Of a stretch of 64,000 nucleotides of DNA, positions 1 to 9,627 are shown in pieces; positions within the stretch are counted from its first letter, which is position 1; each line of letters begins with the position of its first letter. The position numbers and the translations under genes are program-made. The stretch is from Flavicella sp965243265 (GTDB taxonomy: Bacteria; Bacteroidota; Bacteroidia; Flavobacteriales; Flavobacteriaceae): contig CBDEUL010000010.1 of assembly GCA_965243265.1 (NCBI GenBank), positions 124,001-188,000 on the forward strand, given 5' to 3'. Below the pieces are notes generated by a model. It saw only the letters and a program-made list of their open reading frames with translations, was not told where the DNA came from and did no database searches.

Positions 1-2435
1 TCAATGTAATTTTACCCATACCATTACAGCAGTTATTCACGTATAGTATAACTGAGGCAGAAGCAGGATTTTTAAAAAAAGGAATGCGAGTTGCTGTACC
101 TTTTGGAAAGACAAAAATTTATACGGCTTTGGTGTATGAAATTCATCAAAAGGCTTCCGAAGTTTATGAAGCAAAACCCATTCATCAAATTTTAGATGAT
201 ATACCTATGGTTAATGAAAGGCAGTTGAAGCATTGGGAGTGGATTTCAGATTACTATATGTGTACCTTAGGAGAGGTTTACAAAGCGGCTTTACCTTCGG
301 CTTTTTTGTTAGAAAGTGAAACCATTGTTTTAAAAAACGCAGACTTTTCTACAGAAGATGTATTGACAGATGAAGAGTTTTTGGTGTATGAGGCTTTAGA
401 GAATCAGTCGCAATTGTCTGTTTTAGAGATTAGTACTATTTTATCTAAAAAAAATGTATTGCCCCTGCTAAAAAGTATGTTGCAGAAAGAAGCCATTCTT
501 TTAAAAGAAGAAATTTACGAGCAATACAAACCAAAGCTGGTAAAATATGTACGTTTGCATGAACAGTACAAGGTATCTGAGAATTTAAGTGAGTTGTTAA
601 CGAGTTTGGGGAGGGCTAAAAAGCAACACAAAGCATTGATGACTTATTTTTCATTAAATGCCACTACAAAGAAGCCAATAAAAGCAAAAGACTTAGAAAC
701 AACGGCTGATGTTTCAGCAGCTGTATTAAAAGGTTTGGTAGATAAAGAGATTTTGAGTTTTTATGAAATTCAAACCGATAGAGTACGTTTTAAAGAAGCG
801 GATGGAGTATTATCGGTCTTAAATCCAGCTCAAGAAAAAGCTTTTTCAGAAATAGAAAAGGCTTTTGAAAAACACAAAGTAGCTTTGTTACACGGAGTTA
901 CAAGTAGTGGAAAAACAGAAGTATATGCACAGCTTATTCAAAAGCAATTAGATGCAAACAAGCAGGTACTATTTTTATTGCCAGAAATAGCTTTAACAAC
1001 ACAGTTAATTAATAGACTTCAAAAATATTTTGGAGGAAAAATAGCTGTATTCCATTCTAAATATTCTATGAATGAACGCGTTGAGGTTTGGAATAACGTA
1101 TTGCATAACAAACCCCAAGCACAAATAGTACTAGGAGCTCGTTCTTCCTTACTATTGCCATTTTCAAATTTAGGATTGGTTATTGTAGATGAAGAGCACG
1201 AAACATCTTACAAACAATTTGATCCAGCACCGAGGTATCACGCAAGAGATACGGCCATTGTTTTGGCAAACCAACACAAAGCAAAAACACTGTTAGGATC
1301 AGCAACACCAAGTTTAGAAACCCACTACAACGCTGCAAATAATAAGTATGGATTGGTGTCTTTGACTAAAAGGTATGGAGAAGTACAGTTGCCAGAAATA
1401 GAGTTGGTAGATATCAAAGAAAAGCACCGTAAAAAACGTATGAACGGGCATTTTTCTGATCGATTGATTTTGTTGATAGAAGAGGCTATTGAAAATAAAG
1501 AACAAGTAATTTTATTTCAAAACCGAAGAGGGTTTTCGCCCGTTGTAGAATGTGAAACCTGTGGTGTTTCACCAGAATGTCCCAATTGTGATGTTACCTT
1601 AACTTATCATAAATTTAGAAAAGAACTCAGGTGTCATTATTGCAATTATAGACAAGCCATGCCGCTTAAATGTGGAGCCTGTGGTTCAGAAAAGTTGAAT
1701 ACACTTGGTTTTGGAACAGAACAGATAGAGTTGGAGTTAAAAGCGTTGTTCCCTGATGTAAATGTGGGAAGAATGGATTTGGATACGACCAGAGGGAAAT
1801 ATGGATATCAAAAAATTATAGGAGCTTTTCAAGCACATGAAATAGATATTTTGGTAGGAACCCAAATGCTATCAAAAGGATTGGATTTTGGAAATGTAAG
1901 TTTGGTAGGCGTTTTAAATGCTGATAATATGCTCAATTTTCCAGATTTTAGAGCGCATGAACGTACTTATCAAATGTTGGTACAAGTAGCAGGACGCTCT
2001 GGGCGTTCAAAAAAGAGGGGAAAGGTAATTATACAAACCTTCAATCCATATCATCAAATTTTACAGCAAGTATCTACGAATGATTATTTGGGGATGTATA
2101 AAGAACAATTAGAAGATCGTTGGCAGTTTCACTATCCACCGTTTTATAGAGTATTAAGAATTACTTTAAAACATAGAGATGCAATGCGCTTGGATGAAGC
2201 TTCTGATTGGTTTGGAAAATCTTTGGCAAATGCTTTTCACGATAATGTTTTAGGACCTGTTGCACCATCGGTTTCTAGGGTTCGGAACTTATATATCAAA
2301 CAAATCACTGTAAAAATTCCGCCAAAACAATCTTTGGTAGGAACCAAAAAGCATATAGATAAAATTAAAAGTACCTTTTTAGCTATTGGAGCTTTCCGAT
2401 CGGTACGTTTGTCTATAGATGTAGATTCTTATTAA
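1..2435 (+). CDS. priA: Primosomal helicase PriA (5' end outside window)
   Basis: PriA restarts stalled replication forks by unwinding DNA and loading the replicative helicase. The frame is open from base 3 and encodes PriA-like residues (NVILPIPLQQLFTYSI) ahead of the ATG at 84, so the true start lies just left of the window and the ATG at 84 is internal. Visible motifs are Walker A (GVTSSGKTEVY), the DEEH Walker B box, a run of zinc-binding cysteine pairs (CETC, CPNC, CHYC, CGAC) in the middle of the helicase, and the helicase motif QVAGRSGR. The C-terminal domain is complete. No frameshift is seen. Confidence 0.97.
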   Translation, partial: NVILPIPLQQLFTYSITEAEAGFLKKGMRVAVPFGKTKIYTALVYEIHQKASEVYEAKPIHQILDDIPMVNERQLKHWEWISDYYMCTLGEVYKAALPSAFLLESETIVLKNADFSTEDVLTDEEFLVYEALENQSQLSVLEISTILSKKNVLPLLKSMLQKEAILLKEEIYEQYKPKLVKYVRLHEQYKVSENLSELLTSLGRAKKQHKALMTYFSLNATTKKPIKAKDLETTADVSAAVLKGLVDKEILSFYEIQTDRVRFKEADGVLSVLNPAQEKAFSEIEKAFEKHKVALLHGVTSSGKTEVYAQLIQKQLDANKQVLFLLPEIALTTQLINRLQKYFGGKIAVFHSKYSMNERVEVWNNVLHNKPQAQIVLGARSSLLLPFSNLGLVIVDEEHETSYKQFDPAPRYHARDTAIVLANQHKAKTLLGSATPSLETHYNAANNKYGLVSLTKRYGEVQLPEIELVDIKEKHRKKRMNGHFSDRLILLIEEAIENKEQVILFQNRRGFSPVVECETCGVSPECPNCDVTLTYHKFRKELRCHYCNYRQAMPLKCGACGSEKLNTLGFGTEQIELELKALFPDVNVGRMDLDTTRGKYGYQKIIGAFQAHEIDILVGTQMLSKGLDFGNVSLVGVLNADNMLNFPDFRAHERTYQMLVQVAGRSGRSKKRGKVIIQTFNPYHQILQQVSTNDYLGMYKEQLEDRWQFHYPPFYRVLRITLKHRDAMRLDEASDWFGKSLANAFHDNVLGPVAPSVSRVRNLYIKQITVKIPPKQSLVGTKKHIDKIKSTFLAIGAFRSVRLSIDVDSY

Positions 2436-2547
2436 AATTTTATTAACGTAAAGTTTTTATTAATAAACACTTATATTGATAAATAGGTTAGTTTTAGTGA
2501 AGTTCTGAAAGAATTTAGTATCGAGAATAATTGGTTTAACATTGAGT

Positions 2548-3039
2548 TTAAATAAGCTTAGATAAAGAGTTTTTAATACCAGGGCTTAATGTTTGCGTAT
2601 AATAATCAGTGGTAAAAAAGGAAATTTCATTTTTAAGTTCTGGATAGTTCTTTGCAATTTTAGAAAGTATTTTAAAAGCTGTAATTCTTGTAGATGGAAT
2701 TTTGTTTACATCTTCCCAAATAGTCAAACACAGGTCAAACACGATACCTTCTTGTTTTTTAGAAAGTTTTATGCGTAATAAAAACCGAAGTAATTGTCTT
2801 TGATGTCCGTCTGTTTTACCTTCCAAAGCTTCAGTAATTCTATCAAATTCTTTGGAGATATCATAGTCAAAAGTTTTTAAAAGATGATCTAAAATCCATG
2901 CAGCTCGCCAAGAATACATTTCTTCATTGGCTATAGAAAGTTCAAATAAATGAGACAAAAGGTCTTTGTTTTCTGTAACAAGAGGTTTCCATTTGTCAAT
3001 GGGAGTTTTATCTAATATGTATTGTTTGATAGTTTCCAT
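2548..3039 (-). CDS. Conserved alpha-helical protein of unknown function
   Basis: A 163-residue protein, apparently all helical and without a signal peptide or membrane segment. The sequence has regularly spaced hydrophobic helices (for example SWRAAWILDHLL and ITAFKILSKIA) that resemble HEAT-like repeats, but no catalytic motif is evident. It lies 11 bp downstream of the pseudouridine synthase gene on the same strand, so the two may be co-transcribed. I do not recognise a function. The regular length and clean frame support a real gene. Confidence 0.75.
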   Translation of the reverse strand: METIKQYILDKTPIDKWKPLVTENKDLLSHLFELSIANEEMYSWRAAWILDHLLKTFDYDISKEFDRITEALEGKTDGHQRQLLRFLLRIKLSKKQEGIVFDLCLTIWEDVNKIPSTRITAFKILSKIAKNYPELKNEISFFTTDYYTQTLSPGIKNSLSKLI

Positions 3040-3050
3040 TACAAATATTT

Positions 3051-3938
3051 TTAAATAAAATGTTTGTCAAAAATTCTTTGAAATTTTTTAGGAGTAGGGG
3101 CATCCACTAAAATTTCTTCTTTTGTAAAAGGATGTATAAAAGAAAGTTGAAAAGCATGTAAATACAATCCATTTCCAAATAAAATTTCGCCTTCTTTTCC
3201 ATAGTCTTTATCCCCTAAAATGGGAGACCCTATAGAAGAAAGATGCTTCCTTAGCTGATGTTTTCTTCCTGTAATGGGAGAGAGCTCAACAAGATTTAAA
3301 AAAGTGAATTTTTCAGAGGTTATTTGTGCTTTTCTAGTGTATTGGGTTGTAGCATTTTTACCATCAATAGCGGTTTTAATAATTCCTTTTTCGGGTAATT
3401 GACCAACACTTATAGCAACGTATTTTTTTTGAATGTTTTTTTCTTCAAATAATTTATTGAGTTGTATAACGCTTTTAGATGTTTTTCCAATCAGTAAAAT
3501 ACCACTGGTAGGGTGGTCTAATCGATGTATAGGTTCAGGTCTTAATAAGGCGTCACTTAAAGAACATTTGGTTAAATTGTTAGGCAAAGCATTTTCTAAA
3601 GTCCATTTTTTATTTCCACTAACAGTAATTCCTGCAGGTTTGTTTATGATAGCCAAATATTCGTCTTCAAAGAGGACCTCTATTTTTATTTCAATTGTAG
3701 GCTTGCTGTTTTTTTCATTTTGATACAAATCAATTACTTCTCCACCAATTAAAAATTGACCTGTAGTAGCGGGGGTATTATTTATTAATATGAGTCCCTT
3801 TTTAATGGCTTTTTTTACAGCACTTTTAGTAGGTATGGTTTGAAACATACCTGGTGAGAGATCCTGAAAACGTGTTTTTTTAGATAAATTGGGCACTGTA
3901 TAACTCGCAATTTTATGTGTTTTTTTTTCAGGAACCAT
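3051..3938 (-). CDS. RluA-family RNA pseudouridine synthase
   Basis: Predicted to isomerise specific uridines to pseudouridine in rRNA or tRNA. The first 80 residues resemble an S4-like RNA-binding region (KKAIKKGLILINN). The catalytic RluA signature HRLDHPTSGILL carries the expected aspartate. A later stretch, LSPITGRKHQLRKHL, matches the conserved motif that contacts the target base. Length (295 aa) fits the family. Which rRNA or tRNA position it modifies cannot be told from sequence. Confidence 0.92.
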   Translation of the reverse strand: MVPEKKTHKIASYTVPNLSKKTRFQDLSPGMFQTIPTKSAVKKAIKKGLILINNTPATTGQFLIGGEVIDLYQNEKNSKPTIEIKIEVLFEDEYLAIINKPAGITVSGNKKWTLENALPNNLTKCSLSDALLRPEPIHRLDHPTSGILLIGKTSKSVIQLNKLFEEKNIQKKYVAISVGQLPEKGIIKTAIDGKNATTQYTRKAQITSEKFTFLNLVELSPITGRKHQLRKHLSSIGSPILGDKDYGKEGEILFGNGLYLHAFQLSFIHPFTKEEILVDAPTPKKFQRIFDKHFI

Positions 3939-4042
3939 GTTCTCTAAGTAGTTTGTATCAGTTTTTTACAGAATAGTAAAGTTACCTATTTTGAAGTGAA
4001 GAATACTTGTTTTTTAGGATTCTTTATACTGTTTTCAATGCG

Positions 4043-4050
4043 TATCTTTG
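4043..4050 (+). promoter_or_regulatory. Candidate -7 box for the phosphotransferase gene
   Basis: The octamer TATCTTTG matches the Bacteroidota -7 consensus TAnnTTTG and lies 35 bp before the ATG at 4086. It supports that ATG rather than the longer reading frame that opens at 3996, which would place the promoter inside the gene. No clear -33 TTG is seen at the right distance. Confidence 0.45.
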
Positions 4051-4085
4051 AACTCTTTATAAAGCAATATTTTATAAGCAATAGT

Positions 4086-5060
4086 ATGGATGTACAATTA
4101 GAAAAGTTAATAGCAAAAGCCACCAATGCAACGGAGGTTTATGAATTAGAGCAAATACAGAGTTTGTGGAGTGGTTATGGTCAAATTGTACGTTATAAAT
4201 TGGTAGGAGCTGCTGTAGAAACTGTTGTGGTAAAACATATTCAGCTGCCGCAACAAAAGAAACACCCCAGAGGTTGGTCTACAGATTTATCGCATGAGCG
4301 AAAGGTGAAATCTTATGAAGTAGAAGTAGCTTGGTATAAGAATTTTGTAAATTATTGTACAGAAGAAGCTAGAATTCCGAAGTGTTTGGCGGTAGATTTT
4401 AAAGATGGAGAAGTATTTTTGGTTTTGGAAGATTTGAATAGTTCTGGGTTTCCAATTCGTAAAACAGAAGTTATTTGGAAAGATGTGGAAGCTTGTTTGT
4501 TGTGGTTGGCTAACTTTCATGCATTATTTATGGAAGTGCAACCGAAAGATTTGTGGACTATAGGTACGTATTGGCATTTAGAAACCCGTCCAGATGAGTT
4601 GGAGGTTTTAGAAGATATTGAGTTAAAAGAAGCTGCTAAAAAGATAGATACATTGTTAAATGAAACGACTTTTAAAACACTTGTTCATGGAGATGCAAAG
4701 TTGGTTAATTTTTGTTTTTCAGAAAATGAGTATAAGGTTGCTGCGGTAGATTTTCAGTATGTTGGTGGAGGTTGTGGTATGAAAGATGTGGCTTATTTTA
4801 TGGGAAGTTGTTTGAGTGAAAATGATTGTGAACGGTTAGAATCTAAAATTTTAGATTTTTACTTTAAAGCTTTAAAAGAGGCTTTGGATACACATAAAAA
4901 AGAAGTTGATTTTACGGCTTTAGAAAATGATTGGCGTAGTTTGTATCCTGTTGCGTGGACAGATTTTCATCGTTTTATTAAAGGATGGAGTCCAGGGCAT
5001 TGGAAAATTAACTCTTACAGCGAACGTTTGAGTAGGGAAGTGGTTGAGGGGGTGCAGTAA
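4086..5060 (+). CDS. Phosphotransferase (APH/choline kinase-like fold)
   Basis: A 324-residue protein kinase-fold small-molecule phosphotransferase. The catalytic loop is VHGDAKLVNF (HGDxxxxN) and the metal-binding aspartate is in AAVDFQYVGGG. A conserved lysine-containing strand (TVVVKHIQLP) near residue 45 fits the ATP site. The frame could start at 3996, but the extra 30 residues are uncharacteristic and overlap a candidate promoter, so the ATG at 4086 is preferred. The substrate is unknown; relatives include ecdysteroid-kinase-like and aminoglycoside kinase-like enzymes, and resistance should not be inferred. Confidence 0.85.
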   Translation: MDVQLEKLIAKATNATEVYELEQIQSLWSGYGQIVRYKLVGAAVETVVVKHIQLPQQKKHPRGWSTDLSHERKVKSYEVEVAWYKNFVNYCTEEARIPKCLAVDFKDGEVFLVLEDLNSSGFPIRKTEVIWKDVEACLLWLANFHALFMEVQPKDLWTIGTYWHLETRPDELEVLEDIELKEAAKKIDTLLNETTFKTLVHGDAKLVNFCFSENEYKVAAVDFQYVGGGCGMKDVAYFMGSCLSENDCERLESKILDFYFKALKEALDTHKKEVDFTALENDWRSLYPVAWTDFHRFIKGWSPGHWKINSYSERLSREVVEGVQ

Positions 5061-5064
5061 GTTT

Positions 5065-5829
5065 TTAAAATTTTTCAAAGACTCCGAGTCCAAACAAAGC
5101 AAAATCATATTTTATAGGATCAGAAGCATCCATTTTTCTGAGTGCACTGTCTAGCTCGTTCAATGCTTTTGCATCGTTTTGTTTTCTTTTTAAAATCCCT
5201 AATTTTCTAGCAACATTCCCAGAGTGTACATCTAAAGGACATGAGAGGGTTGCTGGTGCTATGTTTTTCCAAATACCAAAATCAACCCCTAGGTTGTCTT
5301 GTCGTACCATCCATCTTAAATACATATTAATACGTTTTGCAGCAGAGCCTTTTAAAGGGTCTGAAACATGTTTCATAGTTCTAGGTAAATGGGGAATTTC
5401 AAAAAATATTTTTTTTAATTCGTGTATGGCAGGTTGTAGAGAATCTTTTGTTTGGTATTTGGTAAAAATACCTTCCAAACCGTTGTGGTTTGTGTAAATA
5501 TGTTTGAGTGCTTTTATAAAGTGCTTAAAATCTTCTGTGTTAAAAGTTCGGTGTACAAAATGCTCAATGCTATCAAGTTGCTCTTCGGTATGATTCATTA
5601 TAAAATCATAAGGAGCGTTTCCTAATAGCTCCATCATTTTATGACTGTTTTTAATAATCATTTTCCTGTTTCCCCAAGCTATGGTAGCAGCTAAGAACCC
5701 AGCAATTTCAATATCTTCTTTTTGGGTAAATAGGTGGGGTATTTGTACAGGGTCAGAGTCTATAAAATCTAAAGTGTTGTATTCAACAACCTTGATGTCT
5801 AAAAAATCTTTGAGCTCTTTTTGTGTCAT
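5065..5829 (-). CDS. TIGR02757 family protein (DUF2400)
   Basis: A 254-residue cytosolic protein matching the conserved Bacteroidota TIGR02757 family, recognised by AGFLAATIAWGNRKMIIKNS and by DPLKGSAAKRINMYLRWMVR followed by CPLDVHSGNVARKLG. The HhH-like arrangement in that last part recalls DNA glycosylase-type folds, but the function is not established. It lies 4 bp downstream of miaE on the same strand, so they are probably one transcript. It converges with the phosphotransferase gene, ending 4 bp from it. Confidence 0.88.
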   Translation of the reverse strand: MTQKELKDFLDIKVVEYNTLDFIDSDPVQIPHLFTQKEDIEIAGFLAATIAWGNRKMIIKNSHKMMELLGNAPYDFIMNHTEEQLDSIEHFVHRTFNTEDFKHFIKALKHIYTNHNGLEGIFTKYQTKDSLQPAIHELKKIFFEIPHLPRTMKHVSDPLKGSAAKRINMYLRWMVRQDNLGVDFGIWKNIAPATLSCPLDVHSGNVARKLGILKRKQNDAKALNELDSALRKMDASDPIKYDFALFGLGVFEKF

Positions 5830-5833
5830 TGTT

Positions 5834-6415
5834 TTAACCGTGAATTAGCTCTTGGTTTCCTAGCCCTTTCATAATAGTAGCTTCGTAATCTAATAGTGCA
5901 TTCCATTTTTCATCTACCACTTTTCTATCACCATATTCACGAGCAAATCTTAAAAATAAGGTGTAGTGATTGGCTTCAGATACCATTAAATCTTTATAAA
6001 ATTTAGCCAATTCTTTGTCTGCTAAATGTTCAGATAGGAGTCTAAAACGCTCACAGCTTCTAGCTTCAATTAATGCAGCGTATAAAAGACGGTGTACCAT
6101 TTGGTCTGTTCTGCTTCCTCCTTTAGGGAAAAACTTAAGTAGCTCAACAACATACAAATCTTTACGATCTCTACCCAAGGTAACTCCACGTTTTACGAGT
6201 CTGTCTAAAACCAATTTAAAGTGACTCATTTCTTCTTTTACCAAAGCTATCATTTCTTGTACAAGGTCTGTATATTCTGGAAAGCTTACAATTAATGAAA
6301 TGGCTGTTGAGGCTGCTTTTTGTTCACAGTGTGCATGGTCAATAAGTATTTCATCAATGTTTTTTTCTGCGATGTTTACCCATCTAGGGTCTGTAGGTAA
6401 TTTGAGTCCTAACAT
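5834..6415 (-). CDS. miaE: tRNA-(ms2io6A)-hydroxylase MiaE
   Basis: A di-iron monooxygenase that hydroxylates the isopentenyl group of 2-methylthio-N6-isopentenyladenosine at tRNA position 37. The 193-residue ferritin-like four-helix protein shows the paired metal ligands: HAHCEQKAAS (E..H type), VKEEMSHFKLV (ExxH) and VSEANHYTLFL (ExxH). The N-terminus MLGLKLPTDPRWVNIAE is family-typical. It heads a likely miaE-TIGR02757 transcript and follows the SulP gene by 12 bp. Confidence 0.93.
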   Translation of the reverse strand: MLGLKLPTDPRWVNIAEKNIDEILIDHAHCEQKAASTAISLIVSFPEYTDLVQEMIALVKEEMSHFKLVLDRLVKRGVTLGRDRKDLYVVELLKFFPKGGSRTDQMVHRLLYAALIEARSCERFRLLSEHLADKELAKFYKDLMVSEANHYTLFLRFAREYGDRKVVDEKWNALLDYEATIMKGLGNQELIHG

Positions 6416-6427
6416 ATAAAAAGGTGT

Positions 6428-8635
6428 TTATTGGGCGTTGATAATTTTTCTAAGTCTAATTCCGAAATCTCTCATTGCTTTGATTTCTTTTACACTAGCC
6501 AAACGTTCTTTGTGAACAATTAGCAAGCCATTTTCATTAGATTCAATATGGTAATAGGTATTACTTTCAAAGAATAAAACAAGATCGTCTGTAAATAATT
6601 GTTCTATAGCTTTGCTGTCTTTTCCTGAAAGATAAAAACGATTCGAAAAATCAGGATGTCCGTCAATATCAATATCATCATATCCTGCTACATGGTATAC
6701 ATATTCAAAAAGACCGTCTCTATCTAAAGAAAAATCAGGTAGCTTTTTGTCTGTTTTTATATACATCATGGTACTTCTAATGGTTTGTTTGGCAATAAAT
6801 TCACCTTCAGAATAAATGATATCAAAGATGGTGCAATTAGAATTACTTAAGATATTTTTTGTGGTGTGTATATTTTTGGTACTGAAATAACTAAAGTCTC
6901 TTAAAAAGTAAAACTTTACATCGTTAAAGGCTTTGTATTCCCAGTGAAAATCATGAGCAACATTTTGCAGTGATTTTTGTCGTTTGGTAAGGTTTTTTAC
7001 TGTTTTTGTAGTATCGTTAGAAATACGTCTTAAAGCAAATGGGTGATCGGTTTTTGTTCCGTGTAAATCTAAACCTAGGACTTCTAAACTTCCTCCTTTA
7101 GATTCAAAAGTTTCTATGTAAGTTCCTATATTTTCCATAACGGTATGGTCTACAAAACCACATCTAGAAAAATCTACAATTACATCACTATCTTCTGGAA
7201 TTTGATCTAGTTTAGATTTTAGTTTAGAGAAGTTTAAAAAGCTACAAAAATTTACAACACTTACATAGTAGTTCTCTTTTTCATCTGCCTCTTTGTACAT
7301 TAAAACATTGGGTTTAAACAGGTTTCGGGTAAACAATAATAGGTTTCTGTTTAAAATGATATGAATTACAAATGTGGTTACAATTCCTAGGATAATACCT
7401 GTCATTAGGTTTGTAAAAATAGTAACCAATAAAGTGGTTAAAAATATGAGTAGTTGCTCTTTTCCGATTTTAAAAACCTGTATAAAGTTCTTTGGGTTTG
7501 CTAATTTGTATCCTGTATATACCAATATTGCTGATAGTGCAGGTAGTGGAATTCGTCTTAGTTGATCTTGAAAAAGTAATAAGAAAAATATAAGGAAGGT
7601 TGAATGGAAAAAGTTTGCACTTCTGTTAGAGGCTCCATTATTTACATTTACAGAGCTTCGAGCAATTACGGTTACTACATTTAATCCACCTAAAAATCCG
7701 CTAATAGTACTGGCAATACCAAGAGCTTTTAAATCTCTATTAATGTTAGATCTTCTTTTTAAAGGGTCTAGCTTATCAACGGCTTTTATACTTAATAAAG
7801 ATTCAATACTAGAAATAAGCGTAATGGCAATAACTACATTGATAAACTCTTTATCGAACATTCTAGAAAAATCTGGAGTTACCATTTTTGATAACATATT
7901 TTCAGGAATTCGTATCAATAAATCTTGATGGATAGGGTATACTTCTGTACTAAAAAAGCTATAATAATAACTTAAACCAACAGCCAAAACAACAATCCAC
8001 ATAGGTGCAGGGATTAATTGAAAGTATCGGTTTCTAATTTTAGAATAATAGATCATAATTAGCAAACTGATAATACCTATGCTTCCTGCCATAGTTGCAG
8101 ACAAGTCGTTTTGAGTTAAAAATGAAATTATGGTATTTGGAATTTCTAATAAAAGGTTGACAGTATTTCCTTTTGTTTCAATATTTCCGAGCATTACATG
8201 AAACTGCTTGGCAAAAATTCCAATTCCAATGGCGGCTAACATTCCTTGAATGGCAGAAGAAGGGAAGAAGTCGCTCAAAATACCCATTCTTAAAAAGCCG
8301 AGTATTGTCATAAGTACACCAGAAATTATAATGGCGGCGAGTGTTATGAGGTATCCTTGGTGTAGATCTCCCATACCAAGGGTAGTAATAGCGGTTAAGA
8401 GTACTACAACCAAACCGTTTCCAGGTCCTGTAATGGTTACTTTAGAACCTCCTAATATGGCAACGGTAATACCACCAATAATGGCAGAAATAATACCTGA
8501 AATAGGAGGGGCTTCTGAGGCTATTGCCAAACCTAAACCTAGAGGAAGTGCAATAAGGGACACTACAAATCCTGAAAATATATTTTTAGGTAAATCGGCA
8601 ATAAGACTTTTTATAGGTGCTTGTTTTTTAGGCAT
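6428..8635 (-). CDS. SulP family anion transporter with STAS domain
   Basis: An inner-membrane anion transporter or antiporter of the SulP/SLC26 family (bicarbonate, sulfate or similar; substrate not deducible). The first about 430 residues are strongly hydrophobic with the family start SGFVVSLIALPLGLGLAIAS and the loop KVTITGPGNGLVVVL. A STAS domain follows at about residues 440-545 (DSDVIVDFSRCGFVDHTVME). A further about 190-residue C-terminal region is not recognised. It lies 3 bp downstream of a tandem universal stress protein gene on the same strand, which suggests an operon and a regulatory link. Confidence 0.93.
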   Translation of the reverse strand: MPKKQAPIKSLIADLPKNIFSGFVVSLIALPLGLGLAIASEAPPISGIISAIIGGITVAILGGSKVTITGPGNGLVVVLLTAITTLGMGDLHQGYLITLAAIIISGVLMTILGFLRMGILSDFFPSSAIQGMLAAIGIGIFAKQFHVMLGNIETKGNTVNLLLEIPNTIISFLTQNDLSATMAGSIGIISLLIMIYYSKIRNRYFQLIPAPMWIVVLAVGLSYYYSFFSTEVYPIHQDLLIRIPENMLSKMVTPDFSRMFDKEFINVVIAITLISSIESLLSIKAVDKLDPLKRRSNINRDLKALGIASTISGFLGGLNVVTVIARSSVNVNNGASNRSANFFHSTFLIFFLLLFQDQLRRIPLPALSAILVYTGYKLANPKNFIQVFKIGKEQLLIFLTTLLVTIFTNLMTGIILGIVTTFVIHIILNRNLLLFTRNLFKPNVLMYKEADEKENYYVSVVNFCSFLNFSKLKSKLDQIPEDSDVIVDFSRCGFVDHTVMENIGTYIETFESKGGSLEVLGLDLHGTKTDHPFALRRISNDTTKTVKNLTKRQKSLQNVAHDFHWEYKAFNDVKFYFLRDFSYFSTKNIHTTKNILSNSNCTIFDIIYSEGEFIAKQTIRSTMMYIKTDKKLPDFSLDRDGLFEYVYHVAGYDDIDIDGHPDFSNRFYLSGKDSKAIEQLFTDDLVLFFESNTYYHIESNENGLLIVHKERLASVKEIKAMRDFGIRLRKIINAQ

Positions 8636-8638
8636 AGG

Positions 8639-9508
8639 TTATTTTACTATTAATACGTCTGTTGGTAATTCAGACAAAATATATTCAATATCGTGTGGGA
8701 AAACTCTGTCAATTAGTTTTGTTTTTTTAGGAGCATTCATAATCAGTAAATCTGCTCTGATTACTCTTGCATAATGTCCTATAGAGTATCCTCTTTTTCC
8801 AAAGATGCTTTGCGTTTTTACTTCAATGCCTTCTTTTATTTCAGAGTCTATATGTGTTAATATGTCTTTTACACGAATATCTTCACGAGTTTTAATACGT
8901 TCTCTGGCAATGTTTGCTCTACGCAAAGAAATATCATCGTTAACTTTTACGTGAATTTCTTGTTGAGTAACCTCTTCAACTATGGTTAGTTTTTTACAAC
9001 CTAAACTTTGTGAGGTGTAAAAAGAGGTTCGTATGGTTTCTTCCGTTTTAGGATCCTTTAAACCGTTTACTACAATGTGTTTACAAGGAACTCTGGTTAT
9101 AGAGTGCTTGATAAGTAGCAATACAGAGCAAGGTGCTTTTCTGGTTAACTTTCTGGCAATGGATCCAACATAGTACGTAAAAATATTTTCTTTTTGAAGG
9201 GCTCCAAGTATCAGAAGGTCTACTTTTTGTTTTTCACAAACATCTAGAATAACTTTTACAGGTACTCCTTCTTGAAATACAATATTTATAGCGTGTTCAG
9301 GTTTTGGTGCTTCTTTGATAATTGCTTGTAAGCGGTCTTCTTTTTCTTGTGTTTTGTTTCCTACGTGAACAAAAATAAGTTCTCCTCCAAACATATTTGA
9401 AAGTCGTATGGCTTCAAAAATATTTTCTTTTAAATTGGGAGAAAAGGCAACACCTATGAGTATTTTATGAAATTTATGCACTTTAGTTTGGTTGTGTTTT
9501 TTTGACAA
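8639..9508 (-). CDS. Universal stress protein, tandem UspA domains
   Basis: A 289-residue cytosolic protein made of two Usp folds. The first domain has the start HKILIGVAFSPNLKENIFEA and the ATP-loop-like GALQKENIFTYYVGS. The second domain is more divergent and ends in PTDVLIVK. Usp proteins bind ATP and act in stress signalling. The 3-bp spacing to the SulP gene suggests the two proteins act together, as seen for other Usp-transporter pairs. That is inference from gene order. Confidence 0.9.
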   Translation of the reverse strand: MSKKHNQTKVHKFHKILIGVAFSPNLKENIFEAIRLSNMFGGELIFVHVGNKTQEKEDRLQAIIKEAPKPEHAINIVFQEGVPVKVILDVCEKQKVDLLILGALQKENIFTYYVGSIARKLTRKAPCSVLLLIKHSITRVPCKHIVVNGLKDPKTEETIRTSFYTSQSLGCKKLTIVEEVTQQEIHVKVNDDISLRRANIARERIKTREDIRVKDILTHIDSEIKEGIEVKTQSIFGKRGYSIGHYARVIRADLLIMNAPKKTKLIDRVFPHDIEYILSELPTDVLIVK

Positions 9509-9627
9509 GATATTAAAATTCGTTGGAACGTATTTGTTTTTTATTGCAATAAATAAAAAAGAGGTACTTGTTTAAAAGATGTGTGTTTTTGGACTAATAA
9601 AGTATTGTTGTTAGGGCAGTACTAAAA